Shown here: positions 1-8,694 of the stretch, piece by piece
Position numbering within the stretch: position 1 is the first letter of the stretch
Layout of the letters: every line of letters begins with the position of its first letter
Translations under genes and position numbers: made by a program
Notes under the pieces: model-generated
Told to the model about the DNA's origin: nothing
Seen by the model: the letters and a program-made list of their open reading frames with translations, nothing else
Database searches by the model: none
Assembly (NCBI RefSeq): GCF_017355935.1
Contig: NZ_JAFIQT010000001.1
Coordinates: 620,001 to 684,000, forward strand
From: Telluribacter humicola
GTDB lineage: Bacteria > Bacteroidota > Bacteroidia > Cytophagales > Spirosomataceae
Reading direction: 5' to 3'
DNA: 64,000 bases

Positions 1-372
1 AAATACTGCAATCATACCACGCTGAGGGAGGAGCAGATTTGATCTCCACATATAATCGTGGTCAAGCTCATGCTCAGTAGGGCGCTTGAACGAATGTACT
101 TTTACACCCATCGGATTTACGCCTGTTAGTACGTGCTTGATCGTACTATCTTTACCGGCGGCATCCATCGCCTGAAAAATCAGCAACAGTCCGTACCTGT
201 CGTGAGCGTACATCACACTTTGTAGCTCATCCAGTTCCTCCACGTATGATCTTAGGAGCTGCTGATACTGCTGTTTATCCTCATAGATATCTTTAAGGCG
301 TGTCTGGGTATCCTGGATAGCAAAAGAACGGGTGCCATCGTACCTGAAAAGGTCAGAGCTGGGTATGTTCAT
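1..372 (-). CDS. Polyphosphate kinase 2 family protein (C-terminus outside window)
   Basis: The minus-strand frame starts at an ATG (CAT at 370-372) and runs off the left edge with no stop. The N-terminal 124 residues include the PPK2 P-loop QAMDAAGKDST, followed by the family-typical GVNPMGVKVHSFKRPT stretch and then HDYMWR. PPK2 enzymes move phosphate between polyphosphate and nucleotides, often making NDP or NTP from polyphosphate in the cytosol. A nucleotide-cleaning RdgB-like gene follows 61 bp downstream of nothing else, on the same strand but beyond this gene's start, so the two are not obviously one operon. The PPK2 class cannot be assigned from the fragment. Confidence 0.85.
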   Translation of the reverse strand, partial: MNIPSSDLFRYDGTRSFAIQDTQTRLKDIYEDKQQYQQLLRSYVEELDELQSVMYAHDRYGLLLIFQAMDAAGKDSTIKHVLTGVNPMGVKVHSFKRPTEHELDHDYMWRSNLLLPQRGMIAVF

Positions 373-433
373 AATTGGTTGGTGTGGATTTAAGTTCTTC
401 TAATAACACTACTGGAATGACAGCCTGGTAAGC

Positions 434-1012
434 TTAGGAGCGCTCGCGCAGGAAGGCTGCTAGCTGGGCAAAGGCTCTGGCCCGGTGGCTGAGTTTTCCT
501 TTTTCTTCCAGAGTCATCTCCGCAAATGTGCGATCATGCCCTTCCGGAACAAATACCGGATCGTAGCCAAAGCCATTGGTACCTCGCTTTTCGGAGATAA
601 TGGTACCTTCCACGGCCCCTTCGAACTGGTAAAACTGCCCATCCAGTGTCAGCGTTATTACTGTAACAAATCGTGCCTGCCGATCCGGCTTGTCAGCCAG
701 GCGCTCCAGTAGTAGCTGTATATTATCTTCGGCATTACGCTGCGGACCTGCATAGCGGGCTGAGTATACGCCCGGTTCCCGGTCTAGAGCATATACTTCC
801 AGGCCGGTATCATCGGCAAAGTTATTAACCTGATAGCGCTGCCAGATGTACTCTGCCTTTTCGTGTGAGTTTTCGGCTATGGTTTCATGTGTTTCAGGAA
901 TATCATCGTGGTAACCTATATCCTGCAGCGTAAGCAGCCGGAAGTTATCTCCGAGCAGGGCCTGTATTTCAGTAAGTTTATGGGTATTATTAGTGGCAAA
1001 GCAGAGTTCCAT
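434..1012 (-). CDS. rdgB: Non-canonical purine NTP pyrophosphatase, RdgB/HAM1 family
   Basis: This 192-residue protein has the HAM1 signature: MELCFATNNTHKLTEI at the N-terminus, FADDTGLEVYAL in the middle, GFGYDPVF, and the C-terminal KGKLSHRARA. The family hydrolyses dITP, ITP and XTP to monophosphates and so keeps deaminated purines out of DNA. The frame is open up to 1057, but that extension would run into the terminator of the upstream FKBP gene (1039-1072). The ATG at 1012 sits directly before the conserved CFATNN strand and is the better start. The length is normal for the family. Confidence 0.93.
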   Translation of the reverse strand: MELCFATNNTHKLTEIQALLGDNFRLLTLQDIGYHDDIPETHETIAENSHEKAEYIWQRYQVNNFADDTGLEVYALDREPGVYSARYAGPQRNAEDNIQLLLERLADKPDRQARFVTVITLTLDGQFYQFEGAVEGTIISEKRGTNGFGYDPVFVPEGHDRTFAEMTLEEKGKLSHRARAFAQLAAFLRERS

Positions 1013-1038
1013 AAAAGAGGTCTTGTATAGGTAGGTAT

Positions 1039-1072
1039 AAAAAAACGGCCATTCCAAAATTGGAACAGCCGT
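1039..1072 (-). terminator. Rho-independent terminator of the FKBP operon
   Basis: On the minus strand, ACGGC-x-(G)TTCCA pairs with TGGAAT-GCCGT around a short AT loop and is followed by seven Ts (As at 1039-1045). It lies 21 nt after the stop of the FKBP gene ending at 1093. Confidence 0.85.
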
Positions 1073-1092
1073 CGTAGGTAATGTGTTTAAGC

Positions 1093-2013
1093 CTATTTTT
1101 TCTTACGCAGTACTTCTACCTCAAAATGCAGCGGAGCATAAGGTGGTATACTAGGGCTTTTGCCCTGCGGGCCATAACCGAGGCTGGAAGGGAACAGCAG
1201 GTTGGCCTTCTCACCCACCCGTAGCTTCTTCAGACCTTCGGTGAAACCCTGAACAACACTATTGCTGCTAAGGGTAACATCCATTGTATCTGACTGAAAT
1301 ATGGTGTTATCCGTAAAACGGCCAGTATACTTCACCGAGTAGGTAGCTGTTTCGTTGAGTAGTGCGGAGTCGGGACGAGCAGTCAGTAGTCCAAACCGGA
1401 GGCCGCTCTCAGTGGGAGCTGCAGCCTGTATGCCATACTTAGTCATATAGTCATTCAGTTGCTCTGTCTCAGTACGGATACTTACTACCTTTATATCCAG
1501 ACGATAAGGGGTATAGGCAGGTAGTGTAAGTGAACCTGAGGTACCTATGCCCAGGTTGTAAGGCACAAAAAGGGTGATAGAGTCGCCTTCTTTGGCAACC
1601 TGGTTAAACAGGATTACCATCGCCTGGTCGTTCAGCAGCGACAGGTTGTTCGTCGAGCCAATAGTAGTGGTCAGCCTCGAAGCGCCATACGTAGCCTTTT
1701 TAGGAACGCTGCTTACGCTGCTGTCTACTACCATGCCATCCAGGCGCGAAAGCACGTACTGTACCTGCAGCTCATCACCTACGGCGGCTTTCTGCCCGCT
1801 CGTACCTGTTGATACAACGCGGTAGTACAGCCCTTCATCCGTGCGTTGAGCCGTAATCCCATTCTGTGACAGGTACGCCTTTATCTCACGGTCGTTTTGC
1901 TCCTTCTTCTCGTTATTGAAAATCTCAGATTGCTCCTGACACGCAAACAGGGTAGCGCAGAAGATAGCTCCCAGCGCTACTACCCATCCAAGTTTATTTT
2001 TAATTTTCTTCAT
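1093..2013 (-). CDS. Two-domain FKBP-type peptidyl-prolyl isomerase lipoprotein
   Basis: The 306-residue protein begins with a lipoprotein signal peptide whose lipobox LFAC places the lipidated Cys at 25. Two FKBP-like domains follow, at roughly 55-180 and 190-304. The second ends with the FKBP pattern GYGPQGKSPSIPPYAPLHFEVEV. The first is more divergent and may be structural only. Such lipoproteins are expected to help protein folding in the periplasm. The gene starts 2 nt after the stop of the second FKBP gene (2016-2915), so the two are co-transcribed. A gliding-motility link (GldI is a lipoprotein of this family) is possible but cannot be shown here. Confidence 0.85.
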   Translation of the reverse strand: MKKIKNKLGWVVALGAIFCATLFACQEQSEIFNNEKKEQNDREIKAYLSQNGITAQRTDEGLYYRVVSTGTSGQKAAVGDELQVQYVLSRLDGMVVDSSVSSVPKKATYGASRLTTTIGSTNNLSLLNDQAMVILFNQVAKEGDSITLFVPYNLGIGTSGSLTLPAYTPYRLDIKVVSIRTETEQLNDYMTKYGIQAAAPTESGLRFGLLTARPDSALLNETATYSVKYTGRFTDNTIFQSDTMDVTLSSNSVVQGFTEGLKKLRVGEKANLLFPSSLGYGPQGKSPSIPPYAPLHFEVEVLRKKK

Positions 2014-2015
2014 CC

Positions 2016-2915
2016 TTAAGGCATATTATTACCTGGTGCTGCTTTTGAGAAGTCTACAAGTTCAACATCAAATACCAGTACTGAATTTGGTGGAATAGCT
2101 CCGGGAGCACCTTCCTGACCATAAGCCAGACCTGATGGAACGATCAGGGTGCGCTTGCCCCCCTTCTTCATGGACATGATACCTTCTTCCCAACCCGGAA
2201 TGACCATACCAACTCCAACGCGGAAGTCGATGGGTTGACCACCAGTCTGAGGGTTATCGCGGGAGCTGTCAAATACTTTACCATCTAACAGCTTACCGGT
2301 GTAGTGTACTTTTACTACATCGCCTTGGCCCGGAGTAGCGCCTGTACCTTCCTGCTGTACTATATAACGCAGTCCTGACTCAGTTTTTTGTACTTTACCC
2401 TGCAGATTATTTTTGGCCACATATTCCTCAATTACTTTTTCATCTACACCTTTCTGCTTGGCACCCTGTGCAGCCTGCTCTTTCTGAAATTCTTCTGAAG
2501 TCTGAACATCCATCACCTTAACGGTAAAGCCCAAATCAGAGCCCTTCTTGATCATAGGAGGCATAGGCTGCTGCATCTTGGTAAAAAGTGAGTCAGCATT
2601 TACATAAAAAGTAGCACTGTCACCTTTAGCCAGCATAGCCAGTCCTTCTTCAAAGCTACCTTTAAAAGGCGCCTGCTGAAGTACCAGTTTAACGGGAGCT
2701 GACTCCTTATAGGTATCACGTAGTACCGAGTCCTCACTGTTCTTCAGGACAAGATGGAAGGTCATTATATCACCCAGTTTGGCTTGGCGGGCGTCGTCAT
2801 TGTGCTCGTGGAGCTGGTACTTAAGGCCGTTTTCTGTTACCTGCGTGCGGTATTGGTTGCAGGAGGCGGCCAGGATACCTACACCTAGCGCAAAACCGAT
2901 TGTTCTGAAATTCAT
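2016..2915 (-). CDS. FKBP-type peptidyl-prolyl isomerase lipoprotein (tandem FKBP-like domains)
   Basis: The 299-residue protein has a lipobox LAASC (Cys19). A degenerate FKBP-like domain spans about 25-137, a charged helical linker about 138-170, and a canonical FKBP domain about 175-293 with VKVHYTGKLLDGKVFDSS, VIPGWEEGI and LAYGQEGAPGAIPPNS, which are the residues lining the proline-binding pocket. It should catalyse cis-trans prolyl isomerisation in the periplasm. It is the first gene of a two-gene unit and follows the DHH phosphoesterase by 108 bp. The order ndk, DHH, FKBP lipoproteins recurs in Bacteroidota around gldI (from memory), so a gliding-related role is possible but unproven. 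Confidence 0.88.
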   Translation of the reverse strand: MNFRTIGFALGVGILAASCNQYRTQVTENGLKYQLHEHNDDARQAKLGDIMTFHLVLKNSEDSVLRDTYKESAPVKLVLQQAPFKGSFEEGLAMLAKGDSATFYVNADSLFTKMQQPMPPMIKKGSDLGFTVKVMDVQTSEEFQKEQAAQGAKQKGVDEKVIEEYVAKNNLQGKVQKTESGLRYIVQQEGTGATPGQGDVVKVHYTGKLLDGKVFDSSRDNPQTGGQPIDFRVGVGMVIPGWEEGIMSMKKGGKRTLIVPSGLAYGQEGAPGAIPPNSVLVFDVELVDFSKAAPGNNMP

Positions 2916-3023
2916 TGGTTTGTAATTTATAAAAAAGGTATTGTTGAATGTTTGTTTATACTCTTGATTGGATATTAACTCCTATAACGTAAAGTTTTAA
3001 CTTTTTGTGTCTTAATGCCAGAT

Positions 3024-4055
3024 TTAGAGTACGCTATCAAGCTGCTCCTGATAATCGGGCAGTACAGCCAGGAAGCGCTGTATGGTTTCGGCCAGCGATA
3101 GTGAAGTCCGTCCACCGGAGGCATTCCTATGGCCACCGCCGTTGAAGTGAGCGTGTGCCAGATCACGTACTGAAAAATCTCCCGCCGAGCGAAAAGAAAT
3201 CTTTACTTCGCCCTTACGCTCTACAAACAGGGCAGTCATGACTACACCTTCTACCTGTAAGCCGTAGTTGACGAGGCCATCGGTATCCCCCACGCTGGAA
3301 GAGTACAGCTCCAGATCAGCCGCAGTAAGTGTCATATATGAAGTACGGTACTCGGGCAGGACGTGAATCTTTGACAGAACATGGCCCAGCAACTGTAGCC
3401 TTGACAGGGGAGAGCTATCGTAGATCAGACGGTGGACCCGGTTGATCTCAAAGCCGGTACGCATCATGTCGGCTACGGCCAGATGTACTTCCGGAGTAGT
3501 ACTGGCGTGTCTGAACGAGCCGGTGTCGGTCATTATACCGGCGTACAGGCACTCGGCGATAGGAATATCCCGTTCATCCTGAAACAGGCTCGGGTCTAGT
3601 TCTTTAATTACTTTATAGATGAGTTGGGCAGTAGCCGCCGCTTTGGTATCCCACACCATCAGGTCAGCAAATTGCTCCGGTTCGAGGTGATGGTCTACCA
3701 GTAGCTTGGTAGCACTGGCCTCCTGCACTACTTTACCCAGATCCTTAAGTCGTGACAGAGCCGAAAAATCAAGGCAGCAGATAAGGGTAGCGTTTGCTAT
3801 ATGTTGCTGACAGATCTTACGTGATGCCGCACCTTCCTCATAGACCAGTACGGTTTCGATGCCCGGGAGCCAGCGCAGATTAGCCGGGTAGTCGGTAGGG
3901 CTGATGACAGTAACCTGGTGCCCTTGCCTCCGCAGAAAGAGCGCCCATCCCAGAGATGAACCGAGCGCGTCAGCGTCAGGGTCGCGGTGCATCGTAATGA
4001 TGATGCGCTGAGGTTGGGATAAAAGATCGCGTAACGCGGCTATCGCTTGATTCAC
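3024..4055 (-). CDS. DHH/DHHA1 family phosphoesterase (NrnA-like, bifunctional oligoribonuclease/PAP phosphatase)
   Basis: The protein carries the DHH motifs MHRDPDADALGSSLG near the N-terminus, LLVDHHLEP in the middle and MTDTGSFRHAS, followed by a DHHA1 domain ending in AHFNGGGHRNASGG. NrnA-type enzymes degrade short oligoribonucleotides and dephosphorylate pAp using Mn2+. No ATG is available at the 5' end. GTG codons occur at 4097 and 4055. A TAnnTTTG promoter box overlaps 4097, so I prefer the GTG at 4055, giving 343 residues. The upstream neighbour ndk is divergent. Confidence 0.88.
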   Translation of the reverse strand: MNQAIAALRDLLSQPQRIIITMHRDPDADALGSSLGWALFLRRQGHQVTVISPTDYPANLRWLPGIETVLVYEEGAASRKICQQHIANATLICCLDFSALSRLKDLGKVVQEASATKLLVDHHLEPEQFADLMVWDTKAAATAQLIYKVIKELDPSLFQDERDIPIAECLYAGIMTDTGSFRHASTTPEVHLAVADMMRTGFEINRVHRLIYDSSPLSRLQLLGHVLSKIHVLPEYRTSYMTLTAADLELYSSSVGDTDGLVNYGLQVEGVVMTALFVERKGEVKISFRSAGDFSVRDLAHAHFNGGGHRNASGGRTSLSLAETIQRFLAVLPDYQEQLDSVL

Positions 4056-4096
4056 TGTGATTGTATTATAAATATAGAAAAGCTCCAGAAAGCGCA

Positions 4097-4104
4097 CAAA
4101 ATTA
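4097..4104 (-). promoter_or_regulatory. Putative -7 promoter box of the DHH phosphoesterase gene
   Basis: On the minus strand this reads TAATTTTG, matching the Bacteroidota -7 consensus TAnnTTTG. It lies about 40 nt upstream of the GTG at 4055. No clear TTG -33 element is seen at the usual spacing, so the call is tentative. Confidence 0.4.
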
Positions 4105-4258
4105 ACAAAAGTGTTGAGATTTGGATAAGATTGCGCTTCGGTCGCTGATAGTCAACTATTTATTTATAAGAGTCAAATTGCCGCCAAACAGGATACTGGT
4201 GAGGGTATTATAATAGAATTGACTTATTTTTACGCGCAAATAAAATTATAGATTTACT

Positions 4259-4678
4259 ATGTCAGGTAACAAAACCTTCACAATGATCAAGCCCGATGCC
4301 GTAGCTGACGGCCATACCGGAGCTATCATCAAAATGATTGAAGAGGCAGGATTCAAAGTTGTAGCAATGAAGAAAACCCAGCTAACCAGTGAGCAGGCTG
4401 GCCAGTTTTATGCCGTACACAAGGAGCGCCCTTTTTACGCTGACTTGTGTCGCTACATGTCGTCCGGTGCCATTGTACCCATGATTCTTGAAAAGTCAAA
4501 CGCCGTAGCCGACTTCCGGACACTGATCGGTGCTACTGATCCGGCCAAGGCAGATGAGGGCACGGTACGTAAGCTATATGCCAAATCTATTGAGGCCAAT
4601 GCTATCCACGGCTCCGATTCGGACGAAAACGCAGCTATCGAAGGAAGCTTTTTCTTCGCCGGTACCGAGCAGTACTAA
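4259..4678 (+). CDS. ndk: Nucleoside diphosphate kinase
   Basis: The 139-residue protein has the standard length and fold markers: [13 protein letters not shown] at the start, [10 protein letters not shown], and the active-site motif NAIHGSDS with the phosphohistidine at His117. It transfers the gamma phosphate from ATP to NDPs in the cytosol. The gene is divergent from the DHH phosphoesterase and ends at a shared hairpin terminator facing the alpha/beta hydrolase gene. Confidence 0.97.
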   Translation: MSGNKTFTMIKPDAVADGHTGAIIKMIEEAGFKVVAMKKTQLTSEQAGQFYAVHKERPFYADLCRYMSSGAIVPMILEKSNAVADFRTLIGATDPAKADEGTVRKLYAKSIEANAIHGSDSDENAAIEGSFFFAGTEQY

Positions 4679-4698
4679 TCCCGCCAGTATCTTATTAC

Positions 4699-4740
4699 AA
4701 CAGAAAGCCCCGAGCCACACCTGGCCCGGGGCTTTCTGTT
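4699..4740. terminator. Bidirectional terminator between ndk and the alpha/beta hydrolase gene
   Basis: A perfect 13-bp stem (4699-4711 with 4728-4740) contains AAAGCCCC/GGGGCTTT, with a small inner GCC/GGC pairing in the loop. It sits between two convergent genes. T-rich ends are short on both strands. Confidence 0.8.
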
Positions 4741-4753
4741 AGTAGTATCTTGA

Positions 4754-5662
4754 TTATTTATTAGCAAGTTCATTCAGCTTCTGCGGAGTGACAAGTTCCA
4801 GCAGGCTCTCACGGATCAGATCAGGACGATCCCACAGAATAGAGTGCCCGATTCCTTCTAGTGGAACCAGCTTCAGTGAGGCGGCATTAATAAGTCGTTT
4901 CTGAGCATACTCTGCGTTAGAGAAGTAGATCAGCCCGTCGGCTTTGCCATGTAATAGTATAATCTTGGACTGGATTCTGTCCCAGCCATCCTGAATATCT
5001 TCCAGAGCTTTCAGGTGATTGAGCTTTTCATCGTTAGCTACCAGGATGAGCGTTGGAAAAAACCACCTGAACAATGGATTGGCAATCGCATAGCTGATAG
5101 GGTAGATATATTCCTGACCGGGAGCCAGCGACGAGGACACAAACAAGATACCGGACACTTTCTCCGGGTTATTCATGGCGAGCTTGGCTACTACTGCTCC
5201 TCCGTACGAGGAGGCAGCCAGTACCACCTTACGCCCCTGGGCCGCATAGCGATCTATGACGGGCTGTAAATACCGGGCCTGATCAGATATGGATATAACC
5301 GATTTGCCAAAATCAGAGTAGCCATAGCCGGGACGATCTACGCCAACCAGCATGGTACGCCGCAACAGGGCAGTATCTTCATAAAATCTGGTAAAAAAAC
5401 TTAATGAACTGGGAGCGCCGTGTATCATGATGGTAACAGGCAAGGTATCTGCCCCAAACTCTACATAACGAACCGTCCGGTCCTCAAACTTATATCGATG
5501 AATCTCTGGCTTAATGGATAAGGTGGTAAAATGATTTTTTATATCTTCATCACTGATCCTATAATCAATATGCTGAGCTAACCACCACATAACCACAAGC
5601 GACACCATCAGGAGCGCCATTGACCATTTCACCCACAGGCGATGATATTTCATAGATGTCAT
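4754..5662 (-). CDS. Membrane-anchored alpha/beta hydrolase
   Basis: The 302-residue protein has an N-terminal membrane anchor at about residues 11-30, then an alpha/beta hydrolase fold. The oxyanion-hole strand reads VMIHGAPSS, and the strand-4 region DRPGYGYSDFG is typical of the family. The nucleophile elbow reads ASSYGG, with Ala in place of the usual first Gly. The last motif GIGHSILWDRP supplies the catalytic His. The substrate cannot be deduced. An alternative start is Met4. The anchor suggests the catalytic domain faces the periplasm. Confidence 0.82.
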   Translation of the reverse strand: MTSMKYHRLWVKWSMALLMVSLVVMWWLAQHIDYRISDEDIKNHFTTLSIKPEIHRYKFEDRTVRYVEFGADTLPVTIMIHGAPSSLSFFTRFYEDTALLRRTMLVGVDRPGYGYSDFGKSVISISDQARYLQPVIDRYAAQGRKVVLAASSYGGAVVAKLAMNNPEKVSGILFVSSSLAPGQEYIYPISYAIANPLFRWFFPTLILVANDEKLNHLKALEDIQDGWDRIQSKIILLHGKADGLIYFSNAEYAQKRLINAASLKLVPLEGIGHSILWDRPDLIRESLLELVTPQKLNELANK

Positions 5663-5712
5663 AAGTACAGTTTCCGTCTTCCGTTACACATAGCTTTTGT
5701 TCTTCAGCTAAC

Positions 5713-5747
5713 AAAAAAAACGAAGCACAGGTTACCATGCTTCGTTG
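5713..5747 (-). terminator. Terminator of the first fasciclin gene
   Basis: On the minus strand the stem AACGAAGCA/TGCTTCGTT (5739-5747 with 5720-5728) is followed by a run of Ts (As at 5714-5720). It lies 20 nt after the stop at 5768. Confidence 0.87.
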
Positions 5748-5767
5748 AAAAAGTACAATTATTTACC

Positions 5768-6715
5768 TTATGGTAACAATAAGCGATCTATAACATGTAT
5801 TACCCCATTTTGGGCCAAAATATCAGCCCTGGTTACGTTAGCAGGCTGTTCCATATTTCCCGGGCCTGATACTTTCAGGCCGTTGGTGGTTTCTACCCGT
5901 ATCTGCTTGTTGGAAGCGGTGGTAAGTGAGCCGGTAGCTAGGTTTGTCGAGAACAGGCGACCCGGTACCACATGGTACATGATGAGAGAGGTCAGAGCCG
6001 TCGGACCTGCGGCCTGCAGAGCCGCCGCTGAGGGAAAACCCGCATCGATAAAGGCCTGATTGGTCGGTACAAAAACAGTATAGGATGAAGCATCCGATGT
6101 GAGCTTAGTCAAAATATCGGGGTTAGAAGTAGCCGCACGTGTAATAGCTGCTACCAGGAAGCTATATTCGTCGTTTCCCTGTAAAATATTCATCAGACTA
6201 CGGTTTGCCGGTACGATCAGCCGGTCTATGACATGGATAATGCCATTAGCGGCTTTTATATCCATATCTATCACTTTGGCTCCATTAATCGATGTCCCGC
6301 TACCCGTTTTAGTGATAAACGCTTTGTTGTTGGCTAATGTCGGTAATTCCTGATTGGTACCCGTACCCAGGTCCTCGGATTTGATCGCCGAAGCCATGAT
6401 GTGGTATTCCAGTATTTGCCTTACTGCCGCAGCCGGGAGAGCCTGTATGGCGGCGGCATCCGGGTATCCCGACGCATGAAAAGCACTGTCGTTAGGTGCA
6501 AAAACAGTGAGGGTACTGGTTCGGAGGGCATCGCTTAACCCGGCGTACTTTATCGCTGCATAAAGAATACTAAAATCTTCATTTTCAAAAAAAACATCAG
6601 TTACTGTCTTTGGCTTCACATCCTGGTCCGCCTCCTTACATCCTGCTATACTAATCAGGAAAACCAGGGCTACCAGTTTGGATGTATGTTGCAGTAAGTA
6701 GTTTAATTTTTGCAT
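5768..6715 (-). CDS. Lipoprotein with two fasciclin (FAS1) domains
   Basis: The 315-residue protein has a lipobox SIAGC (lipidated Cys26) and two FAS1 repeats, each with the H1 motif (TVFAPNDSAF; TVFVPTNQAF) and the H2 region ending NGIIHVIDRLIVP or NGVIHVIDRLLLP. FAS1 domains mediate adhesion to surfaces or matrix, so a cell-surface or periplasmic adhesion role is likely but unproven. It is a close paralogue of the next gene upstream (6948-7928). The 232-bp gap between them holds that gene's terminator, so the two are probably separate transcripts. Confidence 0.9.
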   Translation of the reverse strand: MQKLNYLLQHTSKLVALVFLISIAGCKEADQDVKPKTVTDVFFENEDFSILYAAIKYAGLSDALRTSTLTVFAPNDSAFHASGYPDAAAIQALPAAAVRQILEYHIMASAIKSEDLGTGTNQELPTLANNKAFITKTGSGTSINGAKVIDMDIKAANGIIHVIDRLIVPANRSLMNILQGNDEYSFLVAAITRAATSNPDILTKLTSDASSYTVFVPTNQAFIDAGFPSAAALQAAGPTALTSLIMYHVVPGRLFSTNLATGSLTTASNKQIRVETTNGLKVSGPGNMEQPANVTRADILAQNGVIHVIDRLLLP

Positions 6716-6893
6716 AGTCGATAAAGTAAGTTTTGTGTCAGATGACTCTTATTCTCCAATCGAAAACGAATGTAGCCGCTTAATTGGTGGATTTGAGCCG
6801 GATTAATTATACACTATATGCGAAGGTATAGGATTTTAATGAGTCTTTGGAATCGAAAAGTACATCTGATATAGATAGGAAAGAGCATTCTAC

Positions 6894-6926
6894 TAAAAAA
6901 GCGGAGCCCCGATGAGGGCTCCGCTT
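6894..6926 (-). terminator. Terminator of the second fasciclin gene
   Basis: A perfect 11-bp stem (AAGCGGAGCCC/GGGCTTCCGCTT-type pairing, 6899-6909 with 6916-6926) has a 6-nt loop. On the minus strand it is followed by a T run (As at 6895-6900). It lies 21 nt past the stop at 6948. Confidence 0.9.
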
Positions 6927-6947
6927 AGTATGAATCTAATGAGTAAC

Positions 6948-7928
6948 CTATTGAGCAGGTGTAGCAGGCGGAGCTGCTGGCATCAATACCCGATCTATAA
7001 TGTGTACGATACCATTGGTAGCCATCATGTTGGCCTGAGTTACGGTAGCTGCCATTGAGTTGTTACCACTTCCAGTAATACGTACGCCGTTGCTGACATC
7101 AACTACGAAGGGAGTCGTGGCGGCCGTAGTCACATTACCGTTAGCCAGGTTAGTTGAGAATACCCGGCCCGGTACTACATGATACAGAATAACGGACGAC
7201 AGAGTAGCCGGACTAGCTGCCTGTATGTCAGCCATTGTGGCGAATCCTGCATCCATGAACGCCTGGTTAGTAGGGGCAAACACAGTGAAGGCTGAGTTGG
7301 TAGAAGCCAGTGCCGTCATAACCGCCGGATTGGCCGAAGCAGCGCGGGTTGCGGCTGCTACCAGGTAGCTGAGGTTGTTGTTGTTCTGCACCAGTTGCAT
7401 CAGGTTCTGGGTCGCTGGCATCAGTACCCGATCTATGATGTGGATAATGCCGTTATCAGCCGCGATGTCGGCTTGTACGACACGGGCTCCGTTTACAGAC
7501 ACACCGCTCGTGTTCTTGGTCACGTAGACCATGCCGTTACCCAGTGTTGCAAACTCCTGGTTATCTCCATTCTGTATGCTGCTGGAGGTGTTACGGGTGT
7601 TGATTACGTGGTACTGCAGTATATCTTTTACTGTATTGGCAGGTAAAGATGTAATAGCAGCGGCATCAGCATAACCCGAGGCGCGGAAGGCATCATCATT
7701 TGGTGCAAAAAGCGTTATAGTGCCAGTACGTAGGGGTTCCATCAGACCAGCATGTTGCAGAGCAGCTTCCAGAATTGTAAAGTTGTTGTCTCCCTGAATG
7801 ATATCAGTCACCGTTTGTGGTGTTACATCATTGTCATCATCATCATTTTTACATCCTGCTGCGCTGAGTAGAAGAGCCACAGCTACCATAGAGGTAGCCC
7901 ATCTCATCCAAAAATTCACCTTTTTCAT
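6948..7928 (-). CDS. Lipoprotein with two fasciclin (FAS1) domains, paralogue of 5768-6715
   Basis: The 326-residue protein has a lipobox SAAGC (Cys26) followed by an acidic run KNDDDDND. In Bacteroidota, acidic residues just after the lipidated Cys are associated with surface export of lipoproteins, so surface exposure is plausible. Two FAS1 domains follow with TLFAPNDDAF and TVFAPTNQAF motifs and NGIIHIIDRVLMPA or NGIVHIIDRVLMPA ends. Domain order and spacing match the neighbouring paralogue, indicating tandem duplication. The C-terminus is a short Ala/Pro tail. The precise role is not known. Confidence 0.9.
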   Translation of the reverse strand: MKKVNFWMRWATSMVAVALLLSAAGCKNDDDDNDVTPQTVTDIIQGDNNFTILEAALQHAGLMEPLRTGTITLFAPNDDAFRASGYADAAAITSLPANTVKDILQYHVINTRNTSSSIQNGDNQEFATLGNGMVYVTKNTSGVSVNGARVVQADIAADNGIIHIIDRVLMPATQNLMQLVQNNNNLSYLVAAATRAASANPAVMTALASTNSAFTVFAPTNQAFMDAGFATMADIQAASPATLSSVILYHVVPGRVFSTNLANGNVTTAATTPFVVDVSNGVRITGSGNNSMAATVTQANMMATNGIVHIIDRVLMPAAPPATPAQ

Positions 7929-7998
7929 ACCTTGAAATGGATTTGAGTTGTTATATGTATATTAACAACCCATAAACTGGTTAGGAAGAGGAATGTTC

Positions 7999-8006
7999 TA
8001 CCTTTG
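7999..8006 (+). promoter_or_regulatory. Putative -7 promoter box for the DUF1080/histidine kinase unit
   Basis: TACCTTTG matches TAnnTTTG and would place the start of transcription about 32 nt before the ATG at 8045. No TTG is found at the ideal -33 spacing. Confidence 0.45.
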
Positions 8007-8044
8007 ATTAGAGTCTATTCAGTAACTAACAATAATAAGTACTT

Positions 8045-8674
8045 ATGAAAGATTGCAAATGGTTGTATGTTTGTGTCATGCTGCTCCTGGCTGGCACTAT
8101 TTCTGTTGTGGCGGGTACTACCGATGGCCCTGGCAAAAAACGCGTAAAACTTTTCAACGGTAAAAATTTATCGGGCTGGAAGGTGATCGGAACAGAGAAG
8201 TGGTACGTTGATAACGGGGAGCTGGTATGTGAAAGCGGACCTGATAAGGGGTACGGATATCTGGCTACTGATAAGCCGTATAAGAATTTTGATATGACGG
8301 CGCAGTTTAAACAAGAGTCCGAAGGCAATAGTGGCATCTTTTTTCGTTCTAACTTCGAAGGAACCAAAGTATCGGGCTGGCAGGTTGAGGTAGCTCCACC
8401 TAACCACGATACGGGCGGTATTTATGAATCATACGGCCGTGAATGGCTGGTAAAGATTCCTGAAGAGAAGGAAGATATCCTTAAGTATGGCGAATGGAAC
8501 ACAATGCGTATCCGGGTAGAAGGTGATCACGTACAGACCTGGCTGAATGGTCAGCCTATGGTAGATTTGACGGATGAGAAGATAGGACGCGGAGAAGGCT
8601 CCATCGCCTTGCAGATTCATGACGGAGGAGGTATAAAGGTACGGTGGAAAAATCTGGTATTAGAAGAACTTTAA
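8045..8674 (+). CDS. DUF1080 (3-keto-disaccharide hydrolase-like) exported protein
   Basis: The 209-residue protein has a signal peptide (residues 1 to about 24, ending ISVVAG) and a single DUF1080 jelly-roll domain: KLFNGKNLSGWKV, NGELVCESG, NSGIFFRS, GWQVEV, GGIYE, WNTMRIRVEGD, and a C-terminal KVRWKNLVLEEL. DUF1080 proteins resemble concanavalin-like glucanases, and some hydrolyse 3-keto-glycosides. A periplasmic sugar-related role is likely. The histidine kinase gene starts 20 nt downstream, so the two are probably co-transcribed. Confidence 0.88.
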   Translation: MKDCKWLYVCVMLLLAGTISVVAGTTDGPGKKRVKLFNGKNLSGWKVIGTEKWYVDNGELVCESGPDKGYGYLATDKPYKNFDMTAQFKQESEGNSGIFFRSNFEGTKVSGWQVEVAPPNHDTGGIYESYGREWLVKIPEEKEDILKYGEWNTMRIRVEGDHVQTWLNGQPMVDLTDEKIGRGEGSIALQIHDGGGIKVRWKNLVLEEL

Positions 8675-8694
8675 AAAGGCTTTAAACAACTGTT

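Noticed and set aside
434-1057. Longer rdgB-like start at 1057
   Set aside because: It would overlap the terminator at 1039-1072, and the extra 15 residues are not conserved in type.
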